Part shown: positions 18,138-24,780 of the stretch, piece by piece | How the letters are laid out: each line of letters starts with the position of its first letter | How positions within the stretch are numbered: the stretch's first letter is position 1 | Assembly: GCA_021776345.1 (NCBI GenBank) | Contig: JAJFGC010000089.1 | Span: 1-34,047, forward strand | Length of the DNA stretch: 34,047 nt | Reading direction: 5' to 3' | From: Hyphococcus sp. | GTDB lineage: Bacteria; Pseudomonadota; Alphaproteobacteria; Caulobacterales; Parvularculaceae | Position numbers and translations under genes: made by a program | The notes under the pieces: model-generated | Seen by the model: the letters and a program-made list of their open reading frames with translations, nothing else | The model's database searches: none | Told to the model about the DNA's origin: nothing

Positions 18138-19283
18138 CTAACCATGATGCGGCGCCTGTTTGTTACCAAAGCGATCCGGCCGAAAAGGTTTCAGATCTAT
18201 TACCGGCGTCTCGCCCAAAACCTCACCGGCCACCGCCTCAGCGCTTGCGGGCGCCAGCAGAACGCCATTTCGATAAGATCCGAGCGCAAGATAAACACCA
18301 TCAGGACCACGCAGATCTCGCCCAAGGATCGGCGCCTTGTCCGGCGTCGCGGGGCGCAAACCCGACCAGCGCTCAGTCTCTGGCCAGGACTGAGCTACAG
18401 GCACAAGCGCATGCGCTTTTTCTCTCAAGGCAATGATCGCCGCATCGTCAATTTCCTTGTCGTCGCAATTGGGGATTTCCGTGGCGCCGATGATCACCCG
18501 ACCCTCAGCCTTCGGGCAAAGATAAGCGCCGGGTCCGCGGATAACTCGGCGAAACGCCGCCTCAGGGCTGCGCACCGCCAGCGCTTCGCCCTTCACCGGG
18601 TAAACTGGCGGCGGCGGCAAATCCTCGATCACGCCCGCCGTCGCCGCAGCGCCGCTGGCGATCACCAGCTTTAGCGCCTCAATGGCCCGCCCATCCGAAA
18701 GGGTCAGTGCGTAGCGCCCGTTCTTGACTTGGGCGCTGACAAGACGCGCCGCCAACAAATGCCCGGCTTTTTTCTGGACGCTCGCCCGCAATGCGACGAG
18801 CGCTTTCCTTGCATCGACCTGGGCGTCATCTTCGGCATAAAACGCGGCCGAAACCCGTTCCGACAAGAAAGGCTCCATCATGCGGGCATCTTCGCCAGTC
18901 ATCAGCGCAACCGCAGCGCCGCGCTGTTGCAACACCGCGCAGCTATCGGCCAGGACCGCCGCCTGCGCCTCGGTGAAAGCAACGCCAAGAATGCCGTCCG
19001 CGCGGTAATCAATATCGAGGCCGGTTTCTTCTTCCAACGCCGCCGCAAAAGACGGCCATGTTTTTAGGCTGCGGATGCTCAGCTGATAAAGCGCTTCTGG
19101 ATTACCGGCGCCGTTCTCAAATGACGGCGCCAACATACCCGCCGCTGCATTCGTCGCCGGTGGTGTTTCGCCGCTCGCATCGACAATCGCGACGCGCGCA
19201 TGCTTTTCCGCCAGCGCCCGCGCAATCGACAGGCCGATAATGCCGCCGCCTATCACCGCTATGTCAAAACCGTCTAAGCTCAC
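18138..19283 (-). CDS. thiO: Glycine oxidase ThiO
   Basis: FAD-dependent oxidase that converts glycine to dehydroglycine (iminoacetate), the glycine-derived precursor used by ThiG. 381 aa. The dinucleotide-binding motif IAVIGGGIIGLS lies at the N-terminus, ATNAAAGMLAPSFE is the ThiO signature, and the C-terminal substrate/FAD segments SGLRPATPDKAPILG and GSYRNGVLLAPASA are present. It uses a GTG start with a weak ribosome binding site. It is separated from thiSG by 12 kb rather than lying in a thiCOSGE operon. Other DadA-type amino acid oxidases are possible, but the AAAGMLAP and LLAP motifs favour ThiO. Confidence 0.92.
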   Translation of the reverse strand: MSLDGFDIAVIGGGIIGLSIARALAEKHARVAIVDASGETPPATNAAAGMLAPSFENGAGNPEALYQLSIRSLKTWPSFAAALEEETGLDIDYRADGILGVAFTEAQAAVLADSCAVLQQRGAAVALMTGEDARMMEPFLSERVSAAFYAEDDAQVDARKALVALRASVQKKAGHLLAARLVSAQVKNGRYALTLSDGRAIEALKLVIASGAAATAGVIEDLPPPPVYPVKGEALAVRSPEAAFRRVIRGPGAYLCPKAEGRVIIGATEIPNCDDKEIDDAAIIALREKAHALVPVAQSWPETERWSGLRPATPDKAPILGRDLRGPDGVYLALGSYRNGVLLAPASAEAVAGEVLGETPVIDLKPFRPDRFGNKQAPHHG

Positions 19284-19337
19284 GCCTGTCTGCTCACGCC
19301 AAATCGCCTGGCAACGTCTTCCACTTGCCGAGAAAAT

Positions 19338-19922
19338 TCAACCGGCATACGGCGCCTCATTGGTATTTTCTTGTCCCTCGTCGCCCTTGTTTTTCGTCAG
19401 GCTCATGAGGCGGGTTTTTTCTTTCGAGCCGGCGGAGGATCCAAAAAAATAATTGACCACCGCCGCCGTCATGGTCGCCAGGGCGCCGAGCATGATCGAA
19501 AACTCCGTTTCGGCGCCGACCGGCAGTTTCTTCGTCACCATCACGCCTAGCACAACAAAAAACCCCAGGATAACCAACGCGCCGAGCGCCGAGGGCGTCC
19601 AGTCATTCATGGCGATCTGGCGCCCGCGGGCGTTGGCGCGGTCATCAGCATGAATACGCTCTTCCTCCAAAGACGCCTCACGCAAGGCAATCGCAAAACC
19701 CTGCTCGGCTTTTTTTAATGCAATCAGATGGTCAGGCAATGCGTTAATCAAAACTTCGCTTAGCGCCTCTTCGTCGGCGTCAGGCGCGCCGAAGATCGCT
19801 TTTGAGAGTTGCGCAACGGCGGCGCCGGCGAGCGGACCGCCAAGGGCGTGCGCAAGGCTCGGCGCCGTTTTCGCAATTGCACGTTTGATTTTACCGCGCG
19901 CGCGGCTTTCTGGTTTGGACAT
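19338..19922 (-). CDS. GTA-type 3TM holin family protein, 194 aa
   Basis: Resembles the 'holin of 3TMs, for gene-transfer release' family, whose founding role is lysis of Rhodobacter cells releasing gene transfer agent. Seen: a basic N-terminus, the conserved APSLAHALGGPLAGAAVAQLSKAIFG segment, a long charged helical middle (about 55-105, QGFAIALREASLEEERIHADD), NDWTPS, and two strong membrane helices (about 112-130 and 140-160). The tail is hydrophilic. No GTA structural genes are in the window, which fits Rhodobacter, where lysis genes lie apart from the main cluster. The gene is followed by thiO and then an SLT transglycosylase on the same strand, a possible lysis pair. Confidence 0.82.
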   Translation of the reverse strand: MSKPESRARGKIKRAIAKTAPSLAHALGGPLAGAAVAQLSKAIFGAPDADEEALSEVLINALPDHLIALKKAEQGFAIALREASLEEERIHADDRANARGRQIAMNDWTPSALGALVILGFFVVLGVMVTKKLPVGAETEFSIMLGALATMTAAVVNYFFGSSAGSKEKTRLMSLTKNKGDEGQENTNEAPYAG

Positions 19923-20135
19923 TGTTCAACCTCTATGTCGCAAAAATCTTGGGAAGACGCGCATCATAGTCGTTCGCGGGCGAAGCGTTCGTAACTTTTG
20001 GAATAGAACGGCTTTGCATTTAGACAGGGTCGGCGGGCGCTCTTTCGGTTTTGGGTTTTAAGACTGGAAACATCTAGCGTTTCGCTTGAGAACATCAGGC
20101 GAAACCACAGCAATGCAATCAACTCTTAAGGGTAA

Positions 20136-20157
20136 GATGGTGCGTCCGGCGCACCAT
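20136..20157. repeat. Intergenic palindrome, copy 2
   Basis: Arms ATGGTGCG and CGCACCAT flank a short loop. The 22-bp element is 19/22 identical to the copy at 1609-1630 and also lies in a long non-coding stretch. This suggests a dispersed repeat family or a binding site. Confidence 0.55.
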
Positions 20158-20203
20158 TATTCGGGCGCCGATTAATAATTTTTCATGTTCAAAAAACGGC
20201 GCC

Positions 20204-20227
20204 GCGGCTAAATAAGCCGCATGCGGC
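20204..20227 (+). promoter_or_regulatory. Overlapping, mutually exclusive hairpins in a leader
   Basis: The stem GCGGCT-AAATA-AGCCGC (20204-20220) shares its right arm with the perfect palindrome GCCGCATGCGGC (20216-20227), so only one can form at a time. Such overlap is typical of attenuator-like RNA switches, but no ligand or terminator is evident. Confidence 0.35.
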
Positions 20228-20338
20228 CTATTATTGTCGAAATTTCAATTTGCAATTAAAAGCGGATCAATCCACGGTTGCAAATCAGTGATTCGCTGCT
20301 CGTGAAAAGAGCAGCCTGGCAGAAACGGTCTTTACTTG

Positions 20339-21547
20339 ATGACTTTCATTGCGGCGGCGGCAATCCTCGCCGTCTCATTATGGATTCTGACGAAGGCCAG
20401 AGCGATGGACGCTGCATCGCGCGCACCAGCGTTGATGCTTGCGGTCGGCGCTGGCGTCTCCCTTATCTATCGAAGTGCGGGCGGGCCCTTCGCACCTGCG
20501 GAATGGGTCGCTGTTGGCGCGGACGTTTTACTGGCCGCGCTCGCCTTTGTTGCAGCGGCGCAATTCCGGATTTCCAAGCTTTCCAGCGTCTGCCCGGCGT
20601 CATTTCGCCTGACCATCGGCGGCGCCCCTCTCTTTTTAATCGTCTGCGGTCTTGGCGCCTTTATTCTGGTGCCGCATCTGACGCTTGGCGCGGCATTTCT
20701 TGTCGCCGGCGCTCTGACACTTAATGGCGCGGCGTTTGACCGGCGGGCGGTGGCGGATGCGCCAGCGCCGGCGGTTATCAAGGCGGCAGTCCGGCTCGAA
20801 AGCGCGGCGATCCTGGCCCTTGGCCTGCCCGTCGCCGTGTTGCTGGAAGCGGCGGCCACGGCCGCGCCGGAGGCCATGCCGGCAGTGACGCCTTTATATG
20901 AGTTCAGCGTCTCTGCTTTTGTCGCCTTTGCCGTTGGCGGCGGCTTAGGTCTTCTCGCAGCAATCGCCGGCAACAGGCTGAAGAGCATCAAGAAAAAGGC
21001 GCCTTTTGCAATCGCCGCCGGGATCATTGCAGCAAGTGCCGCCGCTCTCATTGGCGCCCACCCAGTGATCGCCGCCGCCGCCGCTGGCCTCCTTTGGGGC
21101 GAGCAGACAACGGCGCTTGTCACCACCCGCGTACGCCTTCGCCGCATCGTTGAGCGCGCAGTGGCGCCAACCGCTTATTTCGCCTTTGGCCTTCTATTGG
21201 CGCCGCGTCTGTTACAGGCTGACCTCCTGACGATTGTCTTTGCCCTCGCTGCCATCACGATCATGCGCGCGGGGCCCCGTATCGCGTCTCTCAACAAAAC
21301 CACTCTCGCCAAGGAGAGCCAGATGTTTCTCGCCTGGTTTGGCGGGGCGCCGGGCGCCGCCTCTGCGCTCTTCCTGATTTCCCTTTTCGATGCGCCGTCG
21401 ATTGTCGCCCAGGACGCGGTCTTAAGCGTTGGTGCGCTCGCCGTCGCGCTCGGGGTCATTGCCGCCCGCGCGACGTCGCGACCGCTCTTAAAATCGCTTC
21501 TGAAGCAAACCGCACTCGCCAAAAAACGCGCGCTCTTCACAAACTAA
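20339..21547 (+). CDS. Cation/proton antiporter-like membrane protein, 402 aa
   Basis: Polytopic inner-membrane protein with about 11-12 hydrophobic helices, resembling CPA1/NhaP-type exchangers. The end segment ESQMFLAWFGGAPGAASALFLISLF matches the usual E-x-x-F-x-x-W-F-G-x-x-G-x-x-S stretch. The acidic ion-binding motifs appear lost: where NhaP proteins have TDP and, after a glutamate-rich stretch, ND, this protein reads TLNGAAFDRR and RLESAAILALGLPVAVL. It may be a diverged transporter or non-transporting homologue. The start is ATG 20339; a TTG three bases upstream is possible and no strong RBS is visible. A hairpin-rich leader precedes it. Confidence 0.72.
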   Translation: MTFIAAAAILAVSLWILTKARAMDAASRAPALMLAVGAGVSLIYRSAGGPFAPAEWVAVGADVLLAALAFVAAAQFRISKLSSVCPASFRLTIGGAPLFLIVCGLGAFILVPHLTLGAAFLVAGALTLNGAAFDRRAVADAPAPAVIKAAVRLESAAILALGLPVAVLLEAAATAAPEAMPAVTPLYEFSVSAFVAFAVGGGLGLLAAIAGNRLKSIKKKAPFAIAAGIIAASAAALIGAHPVIAAAAAGLLWGEQTTALVTTRVRLRRIVERAVAPTAYFAFGLLLAPRLLQADLLTIVFALAAITIMRAGPRIASLNKTTLAKESQMFLAWFGGAPGAASALFLISLFDAPSIVAQDAVLSVGALAVALGVIAARATSRPLLKSLLKQTALAKKRALFTN

Positions 21548-21576
21548 TCGGAAGACGCAGGCAGGACGCTCGGCCT

Positions 21577-22299
21577 TTACACCCACTCAAATGTTTCAAG
21601 ATGCGCCCGCAAATGAAAAATCGTCGGGAATTTTTTCAGGATTAAATCCGAGCGCAAGCCGAGGCAGATATCTTTGATCGCTTGCGGCTGTTTGCGATAA
21701 TGCGTTCGCCCGCCAGTCAGATCATATAAAAGCCGGGCAATGGAGAGAATGTCCGCGCGGCGCTCTTCGCCGGGCGGGCGCCCCCAATCATGAAAATCGA
21801 TGGTGCGCAGGGAAAAGAAAACGCCGCGCTGCTCAACGAAAATATTGCCTGCATGCAAGTCGCCATGAAACTCACCGCGCGCATGAATTTCCTCGATGCC
21901 GCTGGTCAGATCATAAATCAGATGCAGCGCTTCGAAAACAGGCATGCGCTGACCACGATAGTTCTTTAGATAATCCTCGAGGATGGCGCCGTCGAAATAA
22001 TCGCTGATCAGGCAATAGACGAACTCATCGCCAATCCAGACCTCTTCGGCATGGTGGTAGTTGACGACAATGTCGCAGTCTTTCAGCTTGTCGAGCTTGC
22101 GGGCGTGGCGAACAAAGCGCTTTGCGTTGCTCTTGCGGCCCTTGAAATAAAGCTTCGCCGCCCTGGTCAGCCCTGTCGCCTTTTCCCGGATTTTGTAAAC
22201 CTCGCCCTCGGCGCCGCCGCCGACCCGTTCAAGGATTTCATATTTCCAGGTCAGCCGGTCGCCGCGGGAAAGGCCGAAAGAGGTGCGGGTCGTTGTCAC
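21577..22299 (-). CDS. Small Ser/Thr-type protein kinase, 240 aa
   Basis: Cytoplasmic kinase-fold protein consisting of little more than a catalytic domain. Glycine-rich loop GGGAEGEV (27-34), VAIK-type lysine K49 in AAKLY, catalytic loop HGDLHAGN (145-152, Asp147, Asn152), and metal-binding D168 in DFHDWG, where the usual DFG glycine is His. HGDLH in place of HRDLK is common in atypical bacterial and aminoglycoside/choline-kinase-like families. The essential Lys, Asp and Asn residues remain, so activity is plausible. Its start overlaps the stop of the preceding small exported-protein gene (ATGA), which implies coupled translation. The substrate is unknown. Confidence 0.87.
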   Translation of the reverse strand: MTTTRTSFGLSRGDRLTWKYEILERVGGGAEGEVYKIREKATGLTRAAKLYFKGRKSNAKRFVRHARKLDKLKDCDIVVNYHHAEEVWIGDEFVYCLISDYFDGAILEDYLKNYRGQRMPVFEALHLIYDLTSGIEEIHARGEFHGDLHAGNIFVEQRGVFFSLRTIDFHDWGRPPGEERRADILSIARLLYDLTGGRTHYRKQPQAIKDICLGLRSDLILKKFPTIFHLRAHLETFEWV

Positions 22300-22550
22300 A
22301 GCTTCTCACTAGAACACTTCAGACCGATTTTGGCGCCTGTTACGAGCGCTCTGACTACATCATCTCTGTTAGGGGTGTCGTCAGGTATCGGCTCATCACT
22401 TAGGCCGCAAAGCCATAGGTCTTCTTTTTCGTTTAGGCACACGCAAATATCAAGCGTCGCATCGTCAGCGGCGCCCACAGACTGATCAGCTTTTGATGAA
22501 ACACATACTGATATGCAAGCAAGCAGAGTTAGACCGATGAACCATTTCAT
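22296..22550 (-). CDS. Small exported Cys-rich protein, 84 aa
   Basis: Unrecognised. Hydrophobic N-terminal signal sequence (about 1-20, MKWFIGLTLLACISVCVS), then a short mature part with four cysteines (the pair CVC, then WLCG, and a C-terminal KCSS) that could form two disulfides. The LLAC stretch also slightly resembles a lipobox (Cys12). It lies 9 bp after the interrupted isovaleryl-CoA dehydrogenase gene and overlaps the kinase gene by 4 bp, so it is probably co-transcribed with both. The tight coupling to the kinase suggests, but does not show, a common pathway. Confidence 0.62.
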   Translation of the reverse strand: MKWFIGLTLLACISVCVSSKADQSVGAADDATLDICVCLNEKEDLWLCGLSDEPIPDDTPNRDDVVRALVTGAKIGLKCSSEKL

Positions 22551-22559
22551 GCGAGCAGC

Positions 22560-23732
22560 TTACCCTGTCTTCGCAAACAACTCCCGACCGATCAGCATGC
22601 GGCGAACTTCCGAGGTGCCAGCGCCGATCTCGTAGAGTTTGGCGTCACGCAAGAGCCGCCCTGTCGGGTAGTCGTTGATATAGCCATTGCCGCCGAGCAG
22701 CTGGATTGCGTCAAGCGCCACCTGGGTCGCTTTTTCCGCCGCATAAAGAATGCAGCCCGCCGCGTCTTGTCTCGTGGTCTCGCCGCGGTCGCAGGCTTTG
22801 GCGACCTGATAGACATAGGATTTGCAGGCATTGGTCGTCGTGTACATATCCGCGAGCTTGCCCTGCACCAGCTGGAAGGTGCCGATCGGTTTGCCGAACT
22901 GCTCACGCTCATGGATATATGGGAGCACGACATCGAGACAAGCCTGCATGATGCCAAGCGATCCGGCGGCGAGGACCGTGCGCTCATAATCCAGACCCGA
23001 CATCAGGACGCGCACGCCGTCGCCGATCTCGCCGAGGATATTTTCTTCCGGCACTTCGCAATCTTCAAATACCAGCTCGCCGGTGTCCGATCCGCGCATG
23101 CCAAGCTAGTCGAGCTTTTGTGCGGTTGAATACCCTTTGTATCCTTTTTCGACGATAAAGGCGGTGATGCCGCGCGAGCCCGCCTCCGGATCGGTTTTGG
23201 CGTAAGCCACGACCGTGTCCGCATCCGGCCCGTTGGTAATCCACATTTTGTTTCCGTTCAGAATATAACGATCGCCTTTTTTCTGTGCACGGAGCTTCAT
23301 GCTGACAACATCGGACCCGGCGCCGGGCTCGGACATCGCGAGCGCGCCAAGATGTTCGCCGGAGATGAGCTTGGGCAGATATTTTTCTTTCTGCGCCTTG
23401 TTGCCGTTGAGATTAAGCTGGTTGACACAAAGGTTTGAGTGCGCGCCATAAGAAAGACCAACCGCGCCTGACCCCCGGGAGATTTCCTCCATCACCACGC
23501 AATGAGCAACATAGCCGAGGCCTGTGCCGCCAAACTCTTCATCGGCGGTGATGCCCAGCAGCCCAAGCTCGCCTAGTTCCGGCCAGAGATCGCGGGGGAA
23601 CTTGTTGGTTTCGTCGATTTCCGCAGCACGGGGGCTGAGCTTATCCTCGACCCAGCGCGCCACCATATCGCGCATCTCCTCGATCATCGGATCGAGGTCA
23701 AATTTCATAAAGGCTTGTGAATTGGACCGCAT
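22560..23732 (-). pseudogene. ivd: Isovaleryl-CoA dehydrogenase interrupted by one in-frame amber codon
   Basis: Flavoprotein of leucine breakdown that oxidises isovaleryl-CoA to 3-methylcrotonyl-CoA. Two ORFs (23106-23732 and 22560-23099) lie in the same frame and together make a normal 390-residue acyl-CoA dehydrogenase. The break is a TAG at 23106-23108 between QKLD and LGMRGS, where the family has a lysine (KLDKLGMRGS). One A-to-T change in AAG explains it. The N-part has the FAD/substrate motifs ([38 protein letters not shown]). The C-part keeps the catalytic glutamate in LDYERTVLA and [26 protein letters not shown] ribosome binding site precedes the 23732 start. Alternatives: sequencing error or amber readthrough. 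It heads the row with the exported-protein and kinase genes. Confidence 0.9.
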
Positions 23733-23781
23733 GGGTACGTTCCCCGTTACGTCAAAAAATTGCTGTTACGCGAATGAAATA

Positions 23782-23809
23782 CGCCCCCCTGAGGGGCGCT
23801 GCAAGCGCC
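23782..23809 (-). terminator. Candidate terminator after the ion channel gene
   Basis: Two overlapping stems, CGCCCC/GGGGCG (23782-23787, 23793-23798) and GGCGCT/AGCGCC (23795-23800, 23804-23809), lie just beyond the channel stop. On the minus strand the downstream sequence is TATTTCATTC, a poor T-run. On the plus strand GCATTTTT follows. The call is therefore tentative. Confidence 0.4.
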
Positions 23810-23817
23810 GCATTTTT

Positions 23818-24723
23818 CTAGCGCCGCTCACCCAGATTTCGGGCAATTTCGGCGATATCGCGCTTCAACTCGGCAATATCATCGCTTAACGCCTTTTGGT
23901 TAGCGACCAGATCATCAAGCCATGGGTCTGAGTCTTCCTCCACCACCCGCACGACGATCGCGACAAAGAGGTTCAGCATGGTGAAAGTGGCGATCAGGAC
24001 AAAGGTCAGGAAGAAAACCCAGGATCGCTCATGTGTCTCGGCGACCTGGCGCGCGATATCGGGCCAGCCCTCAAGGGTCATGACCTGAAAGAGCGTATAC
24101 ATCGCGGTGAAGACATTGCCGAAACGCTCAGGGTGTTCAGTCCCATAAAGCGTCGCGGCAATCACCGCGAAGACATAAATAATCAGCGCCAGCACAACGC
24201 CGACCGAGGCGATGCCGGGGATTGAATCAAGCAGCGCCGAAACCACAACCCGCATCCGCGGGATCACCGTGATCACGCGCAAAACCCGCAACACCCGGAA
24301 CGCCCTCAACGCGGCAAGACCGCTGGTCGCCGCGAGGAGTGAAATCACGACAATCAGGAAATCAAAGATGTTCCAGCCTTTTTTGAAATACTCGCCGCGC
24401 TCGGCGAAGATGCGCAGAATAATTTCCCCCACAAAGGCATAGATGATCACCTCATCCACCATCGACAGCTCCGGGCCCATCGCCGCCTTAACGTCAGGGA
24501 AGGTCTCGGCGCCGAGAATAACCGCGTTAACAATGATCAGAACGAGAACACCCACCTGAAAAGGCGCGCTCTCCACTAACTTGCGGATTGTGTCACCGGC
24601 TGTCGCCACTGGCCTTATGGTCCTTTGTGCCCGGATGGTGTGGAAAAATCTGGCTAAAGGGATTCTGCGCTGGAATGAACGCGTCAGTTTTCCCCGCTCC
24701 TTCGCACATTGCCAAAAAAACAC
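23818..24723 (-). CDS. BacNaV-type voltage-gated cation channel, 301 aa
   Basis: One-domain, six-helix ion channel that would assemble as a homotetramer in the inner membrane. S1 to S3 lie at about 55-130. S4 carries Arg at every third position (R140, R143, R146, R149, then R156 and R158). The pore helix and filter FQVMTLEGWPDIAR put E218 at the position of the selectivity-filter glutamate. S6 is at about 235-260, followed by an acidic neck and a coiled coil (about 270-298) typical of tetrameric BacNaV channels. NaChBac has TLESW where this has TLEGWPD, so ion preference (Na versus Ca) cannot be read off. The true start may be GTG at 24609 (263 aa), which would clear the divergent gene. Confidence 0.9.
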   Translation of the reverse strand: MFFWQCAKERGKLTRSFQRRIPLARFFHTIRAQRTIRPVATAGDTIRKLVESAPFQVGVLVLIIVNAVILGAETFPDVKAAMGPELSMVDEVIIYAFVGEIILRIFAERGEYFKKGWNIFDFLIVVISLLAATSGLAALRAFRVLRVLRVITVIPRMRVVVSALLDSIPGIASVGVVLALIIYVFAVIAATLYGTEHPERFGNVFTAMYTLFQVMTLEGWPDIARQVAETHERSWVFFLTFVLIATFTMLNLFVAIVVRVVEEDSDPWLDDLVANQKALSDDIAELKRDIAEIARNLGERR

Positions 24724-24780
24724 CTGCCTCAGGGGCGGCTGTTAACGTCTAATCGTTTGGCGGGGCGGCGAAAATCCGCT

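Larger units (their letters stand above)
19923..20338. other. 416-bp non-coding region rich in hairpins
   Basis: No supported ORF. Inverted repeats: GTTTCGC/GCGAAAC (20079-20085, 20099-20105), the repeated palindrome at 20136-20157, GCGGCT/AGCCGC (20204-20209, 20215-20220), the perfect palindrome GCCGCATGCGGC (20216-20227), and CTGCTC/GAGCAG (20296-20301, 20309-20314). The last three precede the gene at 20339 and could form its leader. Confidence 0.55.

Noticed and set aside
20467-21147. 226-aa Ala/Arg-rich ORF opposite the antiporter-like gene
   Set aside because: Low-complexity shadow; the plus-strand frame has clear membrane-protein character.
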